64,000 nucleotides of DNA from Lasiosphaeria ovina (Eukaryota; Ascomycota; Sordariomycetes; Sordariales; Lasiosphaeriaceae). Of this stretch, positions 33,140-45,194 are shown piece after piece. The translations under genes and the position numbers were made by a program. The number at the start of each line of letters is the position of its first letter. The stretch's first letter is position 1. The notes beneath the pieces were generated by a model that was not told the origin of the DNA, searched no databases, and worked only from the letters and a program-made list of their open reading frames with translations. The stretch covers positions 1,302,001 to 1,366,000 of the forward strand of contig JAULSN010000002.1 in assembly GCA_033439765.1 (NCBI GenBank). Reading direction: 5' to 3'.

Positions 33140-33175
33140 TACGAGTGATGCGCTCTACCGCTGAGCTATACGGGC
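33140..33175 (-). pseudogene. tRNA 5' half, tRNA-Thr(CGU)-like, truncated at the intron position
   Basis: The minus strand from 33175 reads GCCCGTATAGCTCAG, then CGGTAGAGC, giving a perfect acceptor 5' strand, a four-pair D stem (GCTC/GAGC) and a canonical A box. The next bases give an anticodon stem 5' strand CATCA and loop CTCGTA with anticodon CGT (33143-33141). The sequence stops matching right after position 37, where fungal tRNA introns begin. No TGATG partner, T arm or TACGGGC acceptor 3' strand occurs in the following 150 bp, so this is a half gene or a tRNA-derived insertion. Confidence 0.6.
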
Positions 33176-33468
33176 AACCGGATTGGTATTCCTGTTAGTT
33201 GCATAGCGGACCGGATCAGGGCCCCTTTATACTCTAATAGCAATGGCGGGGCTTTGCATGTTGGCGCGGACACTCGATTCCCGACGTTATCGGATAACGC
33301 AAGCCCATGTCGGCTCGACCACGTCACAAGGGGGGTTGAGGCAGCGTGTAATTAGAAGAAACATCAAGTTCAATAAACATGATAAGCTAACTCGGAAGAA
33401 TCATTGAATTCATCACAAGAAGGGGACACATTTGAGAAAATTAATTAGCAGACACCTCCTGATTCCTC

Positions 33469-35474
33469 TTAAAAAATCGACTTGCGCTTGAGCGAAAAAA
33501 CCACAGCCCCGTCGCTTGCTGATGATGCTGGAAGCTGGGCAGCCTGTGCGGGTTGGTTCGGTGCGGCATGGGGCTGCCTGCCCGCGACAGCGACCTGTCC
33601 GGCGACAGAAGCCGGAGGTGCCTTCCAGATCATGTTAGCAATCTTCCCATGCTCATCTTTGAGGACCTGTGGGTGCTTGATACAGACGGCAGGGTCGGCC
33701 AGACAGGCGGCACAGGGCTGAAAGATGTCGGCGCTGTCGAGCTCCCACATCAACTCGTCGAAGAAAACCCAGCGCTGCCGATGCGGATCACCAGAAGGCT
33801 GTCCCAGCTCCTGAATGCAGCGCACGCTGGCTGCCAAGTACAGGTTGTTCAGGCCACCAGGCATCGGACACCACTGGCGACAGACCTCCGCCGGTCGTGT
33901 CGGCGCCATGAGCTCGCCCAAGTCCCGCCCGAAAAAGACGGGCACCGCTTTGGTAAATGGCATCCACGAGGGTGGCTCTTTGGGGTCCGGCGTACCTCCG
34001 GCAATCTTCCTCGCCTCCCGCAGGTTCTTTCCCCGGCGAGGTATGCCCCGCCGCACCAGCTCTTGCTTGGAGCTCGTCGGGAGTGCCAGGTCGGCGAGTT
34101 CGAGCCAGTCCCAGCCTGTGAGGCCGGTTTGCCCAAGAGGAAAGATTCCACGTGAGCCTGTGTCACTCCCTGCGTTTTCAATTCTGATTTTCTGGATGGA
34201 GCCCCAAATCTGCTCGATGATGTTGCCAATTTGTTTGTCCTTGTTCGTATCCAACACCCTCTCCACCGCCTTGCGCTTCGAGTAGGAGTAATCTGGCGAA
34301 CCAGGATCTCCTGCGAGCACCTTTCTCGCTTCGGCACCACCGTCAGGCCCAGGTTCGGCATACTTGATGTCTCCCAGTCGCCTCCTCATCGCCCAAATAT
34401 TGAATAGCTCGAGAATCAGGGACAGCTCCGGGACCATCCACGCTTTCTCTTTTCCGTCTGCAGTGTCGTATAAGATCACCGCTCGCTTCTCGGAACTGTC
34501 CAAGAGAGCTACATAATCATCGAGCTCTCTGGAGTCTCTGCTCACCCGCTGAGCATTGCGAGTCCTCCAATTTCCCGACGTGCTGACGGTGATTCCAAAG
34601 AGGCTGAATCCCACTGTTCCGGACCCGCTTGCAATCTCGACCGGGGGTCGCTCTACAGTCGACAAGGAAGGCATGATGTTGCTGTGGTACTGGGCTCTTG
34701 CGGCAGTGCCAAGTTGGATCTGGACATCGCCACAGTATCCAAGTATCGCCGTGCTGTTCGCCAGAGTTTCCAGATTCGAAATTCGCTCCCACCTTGGCCT
34801 CGTCCCGCTGTCAGGCGCCACTGAATGATCATTGGCGCTCTCTAACAATCTGCCTTTGCTCACAAGGTGCCATTGGATTGCGTTTTGGTCCTTGATGTAA
34901 GTAGTCGGGTACAACGTGTACGAAATACCATCGAAGTATATGCCGGCGGTGTTGCCATCTTCGTCCTCCAAAGCAACATCGTATAGGATTCCCGCCATCT
35001 CCAGCATAGCGTCGAACGGAATGCGGAGGCCGCGAGTTCCCGGGCAGGCAGGAACGGGAAAGCCAACTGCCATGACAGCACTAGGAAAAAGCGGCTTCCA
35101 GCATGTGCCTGGCATATCTTCGAGGGGAAGCAGGTCCTGTAAGCCGATTGTAAAAGCCGGGTAATCGCTCTCTGGCCTGTGAACTTGGCGGAAGTCGACG
35201 TTGGAACAAGTCAATTCTTCCAGTCGTGGCAGACGAAATGTTGCGGCGATCCAACAAAGAAATTGTGCCAGAGTAGATATTTCGGTTTGGGTGCCTTGAA
35301 ACTCGATCCTCGATGCCGCTGAGGACTCCTGATCAAGGGAGCAGAGAGACCCTTTAAGTCGGCTTGTTGGTTGTTGGCCTGTCCTGGGTTAGCTAGAACG
35401 ATAGTCGTGCACTCATAGTGGTCAAGAAAAGGCGGATAGCTGCCCGTCCCGTGGGATGCGCTGTCTGGTTTCAT
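33469..35474 (-). pseudogene. Large fungal protein of unknown function, frameshifted near its N-terminus
   Basis: The first part (ATG at 35474, MKPDSASHGTGSYPPFLDHY, then CTTIVL and LLWHNFFVGSPQHFVCHDW) ends at a stop at 35213-35211. From about 35223 a second frame continues RLEELTCSNVDFRQVHRP without a gap and runs 580 codons to 33469. The break at CHDW/RLEELTC falls inside a conserved block, and no intron fits, so a small indel is the cause (mutation or assembly error). The body includes GLQDLLPLEDMPGTCWKPLF, SAVMAVGFPVPACPGTRG and a C-terminal part with paired Cys (CAACLADPAVC). This domain set is shared by many Pezizomycotina proteins, often beside ankyrin or kinase domains, and has no assigned function. 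It overlaps the 3' end of the kinase gene by 53 bp. Confidence 0.65.
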
Positions 35475-37916
35475 ACTGACCTGTTGAGCCGAAGCTTTTG
35501 CCCAAAAGTATCTCGAGGTCTATCAAGAATTGCTCCCCGAGTGAATCCCAAGTTGTCCTGACGTACTCGTAGCACGTGGTCGCCCAAGCGTTCTCTCTAC
35601 CTGTGACGGTCAAAATTGGCGCAAGATCCACACTCCCATCAAGCTCCAGACGGATGCACTCTTGCAGCTGCCAGGATACGTCGAAGACCACCCTACGAGC
35701 TTCTTGGCCAGGTGCAGAGCTTGCTGATCTTAACGAGTACCGAACCGTCGTATTAATGACATGCGTAAACAGAGTGGCATCCTGGGCGGTAGGAGGAGCA
35801 TCGAGGGTCTCGCCGGGTTCGGGCCCGAGCCGAAGGGCGTCGTCGCGTGACGGTGGGGACACTGTCACGGCGGGCCCTGTAGGCGCTCTGACGGGTCTTT
35901 CTGCAACCCGGATGGATCGGCGAGGGGCGCTAATCCGTAACGTGAACCTTTCCGTCATTCGAATACGATTCTCTTGGATGAGGTTCTGAACGTCTGTATT
36001 GATCATGCTCTTCAAGACAGTCGACGACGTTGGTTGTATTCCGTGCCGTCGCTCATCAGGCCAGCTCCGGCCTTGACGGATGTAATCGGAGTCGGCAATG
36101 TCCATGACTCGTTGGTGCATGCGGTCTAGGTGCCCGGCAAGGGCTCCCGACGTAATCCTGTCCACCGCCGTGATGAGAAGCATTTTGTGTTGAATCAGAT
36201 CGAGAAGGTCCCGGATGAATTGGGTGCAACGTAGATGGGACCGCAAGCCGTCCGCAAACTGATGAAAAAAGAGAAAGAGACAAAAAGTCAGCAAGTTCCA
36301 GTCGGTATATCCCAAGAAATGGATAGCAGACAGTGATTCTCTTACTCTTGTCACCGCAGCCTTGATAGAAAACTCAAAGCTGCCAGACGGGGTTGGCTTG
36401 ACCGAAAAGAAGCCTTCCTCTCCAACGCCCATGGAGTCCAAGGCTCTCATTGAGGAAAACCGCGACAGCTCCTCTGGGCCTCCAAGAATCCAGCATACCA
36501 TCTCGAGAAACACACAGCCTAAAGACCACATATCAGCGGATCTTGACATGATCACTCCCCGGATTTCAATCTCCGGGGGGCGATATGCGACAGTGAAGCC
36601 AACTGTCTGTGTTGCGCCCCGACTTTTTGTTCGGGACGAATACATCTTGGTAAGACCAAAGTCGGAATATGCCAGCAGTCCCAATCCATCATTCTCTGCC
36701 CCGAACCAGAGTATGTTCTCGGGCTTGATGTCTCCGTGGCGAGCATATGAAATATAGCCAGTCTCACTCGTCATTCTCGGTTGATGGATTTCGTACAATG
36801 CGCGAGCAAGTCCACGGAGCTGATCCGACACCCAGCGCAGCCCCGCTGCGTCTTCATCATCTGTCGCAGAGAAGGCGCCTGGGTGGGAGGACCAGTAATC
36901 TCTGAGGTTTGAGTCGGCCCACGGGAATACCAAGGTATACTGGTCGTCGAATTCAAAAGTGCAGAGCAGCCGAACGACGTGCTTCTCAGCAGTGTTGGCC
37001 AACCTCGTGAGGGCCGAGACTTCTCTATCGAAATCTCGCTTATCCCGTTGATGGAGTGACTTGATAGCAAATTCATGGGGCTCGATGGCTTTCTAACACA
37101 AGGCACCAGGATTAGAGAAGTGGTATTTACGGGAGACGCTTAGGATTCGATTACCTCAGGAAAATCAAAGTCGTAAGAATACGGATCGATTGTGACGCGC
37201 TGAACATTACCGAACGATCCGCCCTCAGCTTGCTCTACCTTTATCCACGGAAGAATCGTATCCCTTGCCAACGAGTAGTGAGTGGGGATGCCTCGGAATG
37301 TGAAATAAGGGGTCAAGAACTGCCACTGTGTGTGATAGAAGCGGTATCTCTGGGGCCGTCTCCACTTGGCGAAAAAATTGAGACGGGGGTCTTTCTGCTC
37401 CGATCGCTCGTTGGCGGTGACACCCAGGAGTATTTCTTTTGATACCGGAAGGTCGTCGTCCCTGACGTTGTGTCGGACGAAATCCTGGATTCGTTCAGGG
37501 CATTCGTTCACCAGTAGAATGGCGAATATCTTGAGGAACCTGTCGCGGATCACCTCGGCAAAGTCCGGGCCTGCCTGGTGTCCGTAATCGCCGCTATCCA
37601 GCACGCTCGATATTTTTTCCCAAGTCAAGACACGGAGAAGGACCTTGAGGGGCCAAAAGTATTGGTCCGATGATCTAGCCGCGAGACATGCGGTGGAAAA
37701 CAATTCATCGGCCAAGTCGGCCACCTCGTTCGAACCGCTGTCACTGTTGGACACCATCGCTAGGCCCGCAACAGCTGGTGTCCACCTGGGGGCATTGGAG
37801 TCTATAAATGATGAGGCAAGTCTCAGGTCGGGCGTCCAAAAAGCTGACGGCGGGTTGTTGGGCGACTGCGGGGGACGAGATTGAGGCCTGATGGCGCGCG
37901 CCCCGCCTCGTGTCAT
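35422..37916 (-). CDS. Serine/threonine protein kinase with fungal-specific N-terminal domain (781 aa)
   Basis: Three exons in phase: 37916-37155, 37092-36346 and 36258-35422. Residues 1-225 form an N-terminal domain (WPLKVLLRVLTW, LLVNECPERIQDFV) seen in fungal HET-linked kinases. The kinase domain shows a Gly-rich loop GGSFGNV (about 232-238), Lys265 in FAIKSL, the catalytic loop HGDIKPEN (Asp375, with HGD in place of HRD), DFG at about 398 and a PPE in place of APE. All residues for catalysis are present. The C-terminal 300 residues are unassigned. The reading frame runs out in QYETRQRIPRD just where the downstream large protein begins, so the two may once have been one fusion protein. Signalling in self/non-self responses is inference. 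Confidence 0.82.
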
Positions 37917-38197
37917 GTGGAGAGATGACGTAATCCCGCCAGCTTTTCACAGCTCGCAGGGTGAGCGGCGGAATGTGGGGCTGGTGGTCCAGTCACAATT
38001 GCCTTTTCCCAGTACAAACAAAAAAAGGCGTCACAGCCCAAACAGACAAACCGCGATGATGCCTTGCTTTCTACACAACCTGTCACAACGCTATCTGAAG
38101 GTAAGGTGCATTTGAAATCAGTTTTTTTTCACTAAAAGGTATAAGTATAATAGCTTTTAAGCTAGGCTCGTAGCCTTTATCGCCGTAAATATAAACC

Positions 38198-38461
38198 TGT
38201 TGGAATGACAAGGTCATTCGATTAATAGTCACTATAGTAACCAATGCGAAAGGTAGGGAGTGGTTGGAGGTTGTATTCTTCTGTGTTGACTATGTAAAAG
38301 GGTCACGAACTACAGGGACAGATGCGGATGGTTTTGGGGATGTCCCGGGTTTACGTGAGAGGCGTGCGCTTGCCAGCTCCCCACGGTTGTGCCCACCTCC
38401 AAGCTTGTTGACCAATCACAGCTCTGCAGCCGATGCCCTTGATTGACTGGTAATTCCTACA
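38198..38461 (+). mobile_element. Solo LTR (264 bp)
   Basis: Starts TGTTGGAATGACAAGGTCAT and ends GGTAATTCCTACA, so it has TG...CA termini with 8 of 9 matching inverted ends (TGTTGGAAT / ATTCCTACA). It is flanked by AAACC (38193-38197) and AAACG (38462-38466), a nearly perfect 5-bp target-site duplication. It shares its 5' block and the CCAATCA...TTGATTGA 3' block with the copy at 51713. No internal retroelement sequence is present, so recombination between two LTRs deleted it. Confidence 0.85.
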
Positions 38462-38820
38462 AAACGCTATAAGTTCGGCTTCTCGCTAACTTACTAAGGA
38501 TTAGAGGTATATAGCGCTTACATATATGCTAAGGGTTTAGTACTGTTAATACTGAGAGGATATATACCCCGCCCGATATATGCTTATTGAGGCGGCCTTA
38601 ACTACTGAAATGAAGGCCACGCGCCCGTTAAAAACAATAATCTAGACGGCGGCAAATGTTGTCTATATAGAGTTTTGAATAATATATAGATAGGCCAGGT
38701 CTTTCCTACTACGTTATAGAATATTCGACTGAAAAGCAATAACGTTAGCCAAGACTAGATGCTCTTATATGCAATTGCGCACTAATTAAACTGCTTCAAT
38801 AATATAGAGCTCTAAGTTGG
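38462..38820. other. AT-rich decayed DNA
   Basis: Dense TATA/ATAT steps (ATATATGCTAAG, GAGGATATATACC, CTATATAGAG) and loss of GC mark this as a probable RIP-mutated repeat remnant. No coding frame survives. Confidence 0.5.
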
Positions 38821-39021
38821 AGCCCAATGCTAATCTGGCAATTCCGGACACGCTAAATATGGTGTTATTACAGATTGATAATCACGCCAAAATGTTCGCT
38901 TACAAATTCCCTCCTCCACATCTCGCATTCATCGAGCTTCATAGCAATATCCCCAACCATAACACTGGCACCCTTAAATCACCACCTCTTATTTCACACC
39001 TTCTCATCAGCAAAACACGCC

Positions 39022-40291
39022 ATGGCACCCATCATCCGCGTCGCCCTCATCGGGCTCTCAGTCAAGCCGTCGTGGGCCAGTCGCGCCCACCTGCCGTACC
39101 TGCTCTCGGACGAGGGCCGCAAGAAGTTCACGATCGTAGCTCTGCTCAACTCGTCCGTCGAGGCCGCACGCGCATCCATCGCCGCGCACAGCCTGCCGGC
39201 CGACTCGACCAAAGCCTACGGCGACCCGGCCGCGCTCGCCGCCGACCCCGACGTCGACCTCGTCGTGTGCAACACGCGCGTCGACATCCACTACAAGACC
39301 ATCCGACCCAGTGTCGCCGCCGGCAAGGCCGTCTACAGCGAGTGGCCGCTGGCGCACAACACGGAGGCGGCGCGCGAGCTCGTCGAGCTCGCCCGCCAGA
39401 CGTCGGCCAAGTTCGCCATCGGCCTGCAGGCGCGCCTGCACCCCGTCGCCCACACCCTGCGCAGGCTGCTCGACGACGGCGCCATCGGCAAGGTCCTCAG
39501 CAGCGAGGTGCGCGCGTTCGGCGGCACCAACGACCGCGACCGCATCCCTACGGGCATGACTTATTTCCTCGACCGCGCCGTCGGCGGTAACCTGGTCACC
39601 ATTAGTTTTGCGCATAGTTGGCACCCCCCTACCTCGTTTCCTCTCTAGGTCTATACCCGAGTCACTCGAATTCTAACACATCTCGTCAAAAACAGTCTTC
39701 GACACGGTGCAATCCGTCCTCGGCGAGGTCTCGCCGGCCACCGCCCGGGGCGACTTCCACCTGCAGCGGCCCAACGTGACGGTGTTCGACCCAGCAACAG
39801 GCGCAACGGTGGGCACGCACCCGTCGCAGGTGCCGGACCTGTTCTACGTGTCGGGCAAGTTCGCGCCGGGCCCGCTCATCGCCGCCCAAGGCGCGCCGCT
39901 GCACTTCCGACTTCGGCGCGGCCAGCCCTTTCCCGGGGACCCGGGGCTGGTGTGGACGATCGCCGGCGAGACGGGCGAGATCCGGCTCACGGCGCCGGGG
40001 GCGGGCGCGCTGCAGATCGGCACCGACGAGGACCCGCCCGTCATCGAGCTGAACCGCTTCGCCGCGGGCAGCGCGGCCGAGAAGGTCGCGTGGGAGTGGC
40101 CGAAAGCGCTAAGCGCGCTCGACGCGGTCGCCAGCCGAGGTGTTGGTGCTGTTTATGAAGATATTGCTTTTGCGGCGGGTGCTGCGGCGGGCGGGGACGG
40201 ACGCGACCACCTGTACCCGCATGCCACGTTTGACGACGCGCTGAGGAGGCACGAGCAGCTTGATGCGTTGTTGGGGGACTGGAAGGCGTGA
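39022..40291 (+). CDS. Gfo/Idh/MocA family oxidoreductase, GAL80-like (396 aa)
   Basis: Exons 39022-39616 and 39696-40291 join in phase (GGNLVTISFAH / FDTVQSVLGE). The start MAPIIRVALIGLSVKPSW begins a Rossmann NAD(P)-binding fold with GLSVKPSWASRAHLPYL in place of the classic GxGxxG, as in the GAL80-type branch. Then come VVCNTRVDIHYKTIRPSVAAGKAVYSEWPLA, where Glu replaces the catalytic Lys of the EKP motif (SEWP). The C-terminal half is the alpha/beta substrate domain. The family includes sugar dehydrogenases and the catalytically silent galactose regulator GAL80; the SEWP motif favours the GAL80-like, possibly non-catalytic, branch. Cytosolic, no targeting signal. Confidence 0.88.
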
Positions 40292-40602
40292 ATTTGTTGG
40301 CGACGTCTTTGAGCTATTGTGGATAAGTGTGCGTAAGAACGTGGTTTGAGAGTCCGAGGTATTATCTGAGCTATGAAGGAATATTAAGTATTTTATCATG
40401 AAGCTTTCTTTACTAGATTCCATACTGAAAATGAGAAAAAGAAGTCCCAAAAACAACCTGGCACGTAGCTTTTCATTGTATGTTCAAGCTGACTGTCAAT
40501 AAATTCCGCTCAATCAATTCCCAAATGTATACCCAAATTGATAAGATCACAGAGCACACCCCGCTTTCAGACGGTTGAAACTCCTCGCTCCTTCCATCCC
40601 AC

Positions 40603-41476
40603 TCACACCAACACCTTTCTCCCAATACGATCCAGGTCGTCGTTCACGAGCGTGTCCTTCTCGAACCCGTTGACGACCTGGTCCAGCAGCGCGGCTGCCA
40701 TGTGGCGGTTCTCGACCTTGGGCAGGCCGATAAGGTAGTAGAGCGCCTTGATGAGGAAGGGCCGCTCATGGCCGGGCGCATTGATGATGCCGGGCTTGGC
40801 GACGCAGGGCTCGATGGCGCCCTCGGACTGCTCCGCGAGCTCGAGGACCCGGGACTCGGCCTCGCCCTGTGTTATTTGGACCATCGGATATTATCAGCAA
40901 AGGGACTTCAGAGGGAGCCTCAGGCCTCGCATACCCGCAACAGAGAGTATTCGCCGAGAAGCCAGGGCTTCTTGGTCTGGTCGCGCTGCGCGTTGACGCC
41001 GCTGACGTAGACGAAGCGGAACGGCTTCTTGCCCGACAGAGACGACATCTGCTCGACGGCCCGCAGCGCGTAGTCGCGGGACACCTTGACCGTCGTCTCC
41101 CATGGCACCGACTTGGATTTGGAGGGCGTCACGGCGATGGTCCTGGTTGTTGTCACTCGAGTTAGACTTGGTAATTCATCACTGCTATTCAACTGACATC
41201 GCTCGGTACCGTGCAGGGAGACAAAGAGATGATTAGCGTCAAATGGGCGTACCAAATGCAAGCATCCGCTCCATCCAGGTCCTGCTTTACGTCATCGGGG
41301 TAGTTCACAAAGTCATTGCAAATGACAGATTTGAGCTTCGAGGCGTCGCCCGTGTCCGGAACAACGGCCTCGCGGCGGCCAAGGGCCACGACAGATGTGA
41401 TGGCGGGGTTCGATAGGGCCTGGCGAATGACCTCGCCGGCGACAAAACCCGTGGATCCGGCGACTATAAGCTTCAT
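40603..41476 (-). CDS. NAD(P)-binding Rossmann protein, atypical SDR / HTATIP2-like (231 aa)
   Basis: Three exons in phase: 41476-41253, 41142-40935 and 40866-40603. The N-terminus MKLIVAGSTGFVAGEVIRQ is the nucleotide-binding GxxGxxG loop of atypical short-chain dehydrogenases. A strand VVALGRRE follows at the dinucleotide ribose-binding position. FRFVYVSGVNAQRDQ is the strand-four region with Ser; the classical YxxxK is not evident, as is usual for HTATIP2/NmrA-like members. Such proteins sense NADPH or act as reductases on small substrates. The gene is convergent with the oxidoreductase at 39022 (311 bp apart). Substrate unknown. Confidence 0.85.
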
Positions 41477-41796
41477 CGTCGTGGCGCAGTTGTAGGTATG
41501 TTTCACTGGGTGGCGACGCGGAAGACGGCTTGTTGTTGGGAGACTTTATGTGGGGAGTGGTGTTGGGAAAACGCCCTAATTTCCTCCAAAGAACGGATTG
41601 CCCGTTTGGCATTTGGCCCCCAAATGGGTTTAGCCCAATGGAGCCCCGCCTTTCACAGGGTAAAAGGGTTCTTGTGGCTTAAAACCTCACCTAGGATTTG
41701 GGAAGTGTATGTGTAGATAGGTAGGTGCCCGAATAATTTTATTTTCTTGACCGACCGCTTATTTTAGTATTGACTTCCCCGGGAAATTCTCTTTGC

Positions 41797-43803
41797 CTAG
41801 ATGATGGTGATGGACTCCTCTGGGCAGTTCTCAAACATGTCTGTGCCCACAGGAGAATAGTTGTTCATGTAAGACGACACACCGACTCGTTTAAATACCC
41901 TTCCACCCGAACCCGCACTAACCATTTCCAAGACCAAAAATGCATAATTCGTCGAGATTGAGCCCCTGACGAAGGCAGTGCCAACGAGAAAGCACGAGTA
42001 CTCGCGCGTGTCGCTCCTCACGGCCGAAGGATTATCAAAGACGACAGACCACAACTGGCCTGCGGGATCCATGATCTCGTAATCAGCGACATTAAACAAG
42101 TCATCATGTACAAATCTCGGTGCCGTAATCTTAACACCCAGCCCATGAACCATGCGTCCGGCGAGGGTAATCTTGGCCTCCCTGACGCGGCCAAACGGAT
42201 CCTCCTTGTCCGCCAGCTCCACCGTAGCCTCAATGAGGGTTATGGCGTTTCGGAAGCTGGACATGGAATTCGACTTGATGGGCGCCTCCACGGCAGCCCA
42301 GCTCCAGCTAGGCGCCCGCCACTCAGGCATCCTGAAGAAGCGCCCACGCTCCCTTGCGAGGAACGAGTCGTAGTTGACGCTCCACATTAGAGCTTGAGGC
42401 AGGTCGTCGGCCCACAAGCCGGCTAGGTAGCGGTCGTCGGCGATCTCGAGCCCGGCGGCGGCACGCATGCGCGAGAACTGCTGGGCCATGCCCGACAGGG
42501 CCGAGAGCTTGTCGGCATCGACGCTGAGGAGGCGCTCGGAGAAGCCGACGACGAGGTTGCGCCACTCGGTGTAGGCCTCGGTCGGCGTGGCGCGGCCAAA
42601 CAGGCCCACGTTGCGGAATACGGTCTCGGGCAGGTCGCCGATGGCGCGCGGGGCGCCGCGGCGGCACTCGCACGCGCGCACGGCGTTGCACCGCCACACC
42701 ATCTCGTCGGCCGTGTAGTGCAGCATGCGGTTCGAGAGCATGGCCTCCTGCAGCGTCCAGGCGCGCTGGTTGATGGGCGCCAGCGCGTCCTCGTCCGGGT
42801 CGGGCGACCGCGTCAGCATGGTCACGTCGTTGTGTCTTTGCAGGGGCCGCACGTAGACGGGCCGCGCTCCGTCGCGAGACACCAGCCGCGGCGGTGTCTC
42901 GCCGTACTGTTGCGGCCGGAATATGCCGGCCGAGGTGCCGTCGGCGTGGTCGGCGGCGATGGTGAGCGTGGCGTTGGAGTAGACATCGCACATCCTGCCG
43001 GCCTCGCGTGCCCAGTCCTGGACGTCGCCCTGGATGATGCACAGCGCGTCGATCCACAGGTACTGCAGGCCGAGCCGCCGGCAGATGACGACGGTGTCGC
43101 GCAGCGTACCGGGCAAGTCGTGCAAAGGGATAGCATCGCGGTGAGCGTCAAAGTTGTCTCTGGTGGTCTTGAGAACGTGGTGGCGTGAGGGATTGCCCCA
43201 GCAGTAAGTCAGGGCGGCGTAAGCATCGCCGGCGTGCTCTTCGCGGCGTTCGCTGGTGACGACGAGGGACGGCTCCCGTCCGCCCTCGACCCCGACGTCG
43301 ATGACCCTCGTCGGGAGCGCAGCGGGTGTCTTGGCTCTGCACCGGTCATGGTTGGTCATGCAATCGCGGAGCCATGCGGCGGCAAGTTCGAAGGAGGCGT
43401 CCGAGTCGGATCGCGCGCTGACCTCGCTGACCGGGCCGATGCATGGATGGCGCGGCCCGATGTCATCTGAATTCTCAAGTTAGATCATTTGCTTGTTGGG
43501 GGGATAGATTCTGATGCAAGGGCGAATCGTTTACTCACCATCGCGCGTGAACAGTTCCAGCGCAATCGATCCGCGCGGCCATCGCACCTGCAGTGCCTTG
43601 CCTGTTGCAATCTGCAGCTCAGCAGTTGCAGCAAGATCCCGCTCATGCCACTCGATCTTGAGCGGTTCTAGGGCAGCCCAGATCAAAGCACACTCTGCAC
43701 AACGCGTCGCTGCTTCCTTCAAGTCGGCCGGCGAGACGAATCTAGAGAGTCGCTGGTCTCCCGTCTCCCAACCGCCAACATTCGAGCACACCTCGCATGC
43801 CAT
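41797..43803 (-). CDS. HET-domain protein (644 aa)
   Basis: Two exons in phase: 43803-43539 and 43466-41797 (donor GTGAGT, acceptor TTCAG). Exon 1 gives a Cys-bearing start (MACEVCSNVGG, CAECALIW), a common N-terminal module of HET proteins. A start 21 codons upstream at 43866 is possible. The HET domain shows its three blocks: YAALTYCWGNPSRH, then LQYLWIDALCIIQGD with SNATLTIAADHADG, then INQRAWTLQEAMLS. C-terminal parts have PSWSWAAV, typical of the family. HET proteins trigger cell death after fusion of incompatible hyphae. The partner locus is not visible here, though the kinase, the ART-like gene and a second HET gene are nearby. Confidence 0.92.
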
Positions 43804-43949
43804 GGATTGTTGTGAGTCCAACGTTTCGAACTGCGGTTGGAGGAGCAATGGGATAGTTCCCCGCACTCGCTAGTGTTATATATCGGGATCCCGTACCCAC
43901 ACCGAATCTCCTCAGGTCAGTAATTCGTGTAGCAAACATGTGAGTAGCC

Positions 43950-45194
43950 AATTAGTACATTAGAGCGAGCACTTGGTTGCCTGATTAAATTGATGCCCAA
44001 TCTCGGGGTGGTGCCCAAGCCTTGCGCAAGCCAGGCAGGGGGATGCATTGATCTACAACCCTAACCCTTCCCTCGGGTTCGTTGTTACAGGGTATGAGAC
44101 CATTCACGAACGCTGATTTACGAACGAGAGATGTACGATCACGAAAAAAAAGGAAGAATTTTTATTTTTTATTTTGATTTATTATTAAAATAAACAGTCC
44201 TTGTATCCCTTCAGGTACACACGCCCCTACTTCCGCCTTGGCTGCGCTCTCGATGACGATGGAATCTGCTGCGACTCTTGAGCCATGAGACACGAAGAAG
44301 AACGGGGAATGGTTAGAATCGATTACTTGGCAGTTAAGCTGCAAGACTCGGAGAGTTGTGCACTGATATATCCGTACACACTGTGCTCTGCGGTGCAAGA
44401 CTCCCGGGTTATTGCATACAGCGACGAGAAAATTACACTGGCATCGTCAGCCTCAGATTGAGAAGGGCGACCACCTAGGTTATTGTGCTGCATATGGGTT
44501 ATCTACACAAGCTTCCGGCTGGTGTGCAGCGTGGATTTGCAGCGTGGGCATAGTAAACGTCGGGTGTCAAAAACATTATGTCGAGTGTTTGGTGGAAAAT
44601 GAAGCGGGCTGTTGCGCCTTCAATAGTTTGGTAAGCCACCTGCAAACAAGAGTTCCCCTTCGGATTTATCTTCAGCCCTCCCTCTACATGGACTCCAGAC
44701 CCAGTGTTTAGGAGGAAATACTTGCAGTGTGTTTGATGATTTGGTGTTCATTTCTAATCCAATTTAAATTTACCCTTCGTCCTGGAGAGAGGATTGCGGT
44801 TTCTTAAGTACCTAATATGGGGGTGGACCAAGAATGGGCTGCAAAGGCGCAACGGTGCCCAACCGTCGATGGCCCTGGTAAGCCCCGGCCCCCACTTTCC
44901 ATAGCCTCATAGCGTCCCGAATCCCTCCCTCTGCAGAAACCCCTCAATCGAGCCCGTAACGGGACCTTTTATCAATCCCGCAATACCACCTCTAATAAAT
45001 GCGATCGAACCGTATCTCGACCCCTTTAACCCTATTAGCCTCAGCTCAATAGGACAACGAATTCCAACAACACCGACGGCATCTCCCCAACGGCTTTAGT
45101 CGTCGAATCTACTCCGCGACAGACCCCCACTTTCCAACGTCAACCGCGGGCAGAAGAAGTGGGAGGCTACAAACACGAAGACCCGCCACGCTCC
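43950..45194. other. Intergenic, no gene recognised
   Basis: Low-complexity A/T near 44140-44190 and C-rich DNA near 44880-45100, the latter probably the promoter and leader of the gene at 45195. No exon, RNA or transposon supported. Confidence 0.5.
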
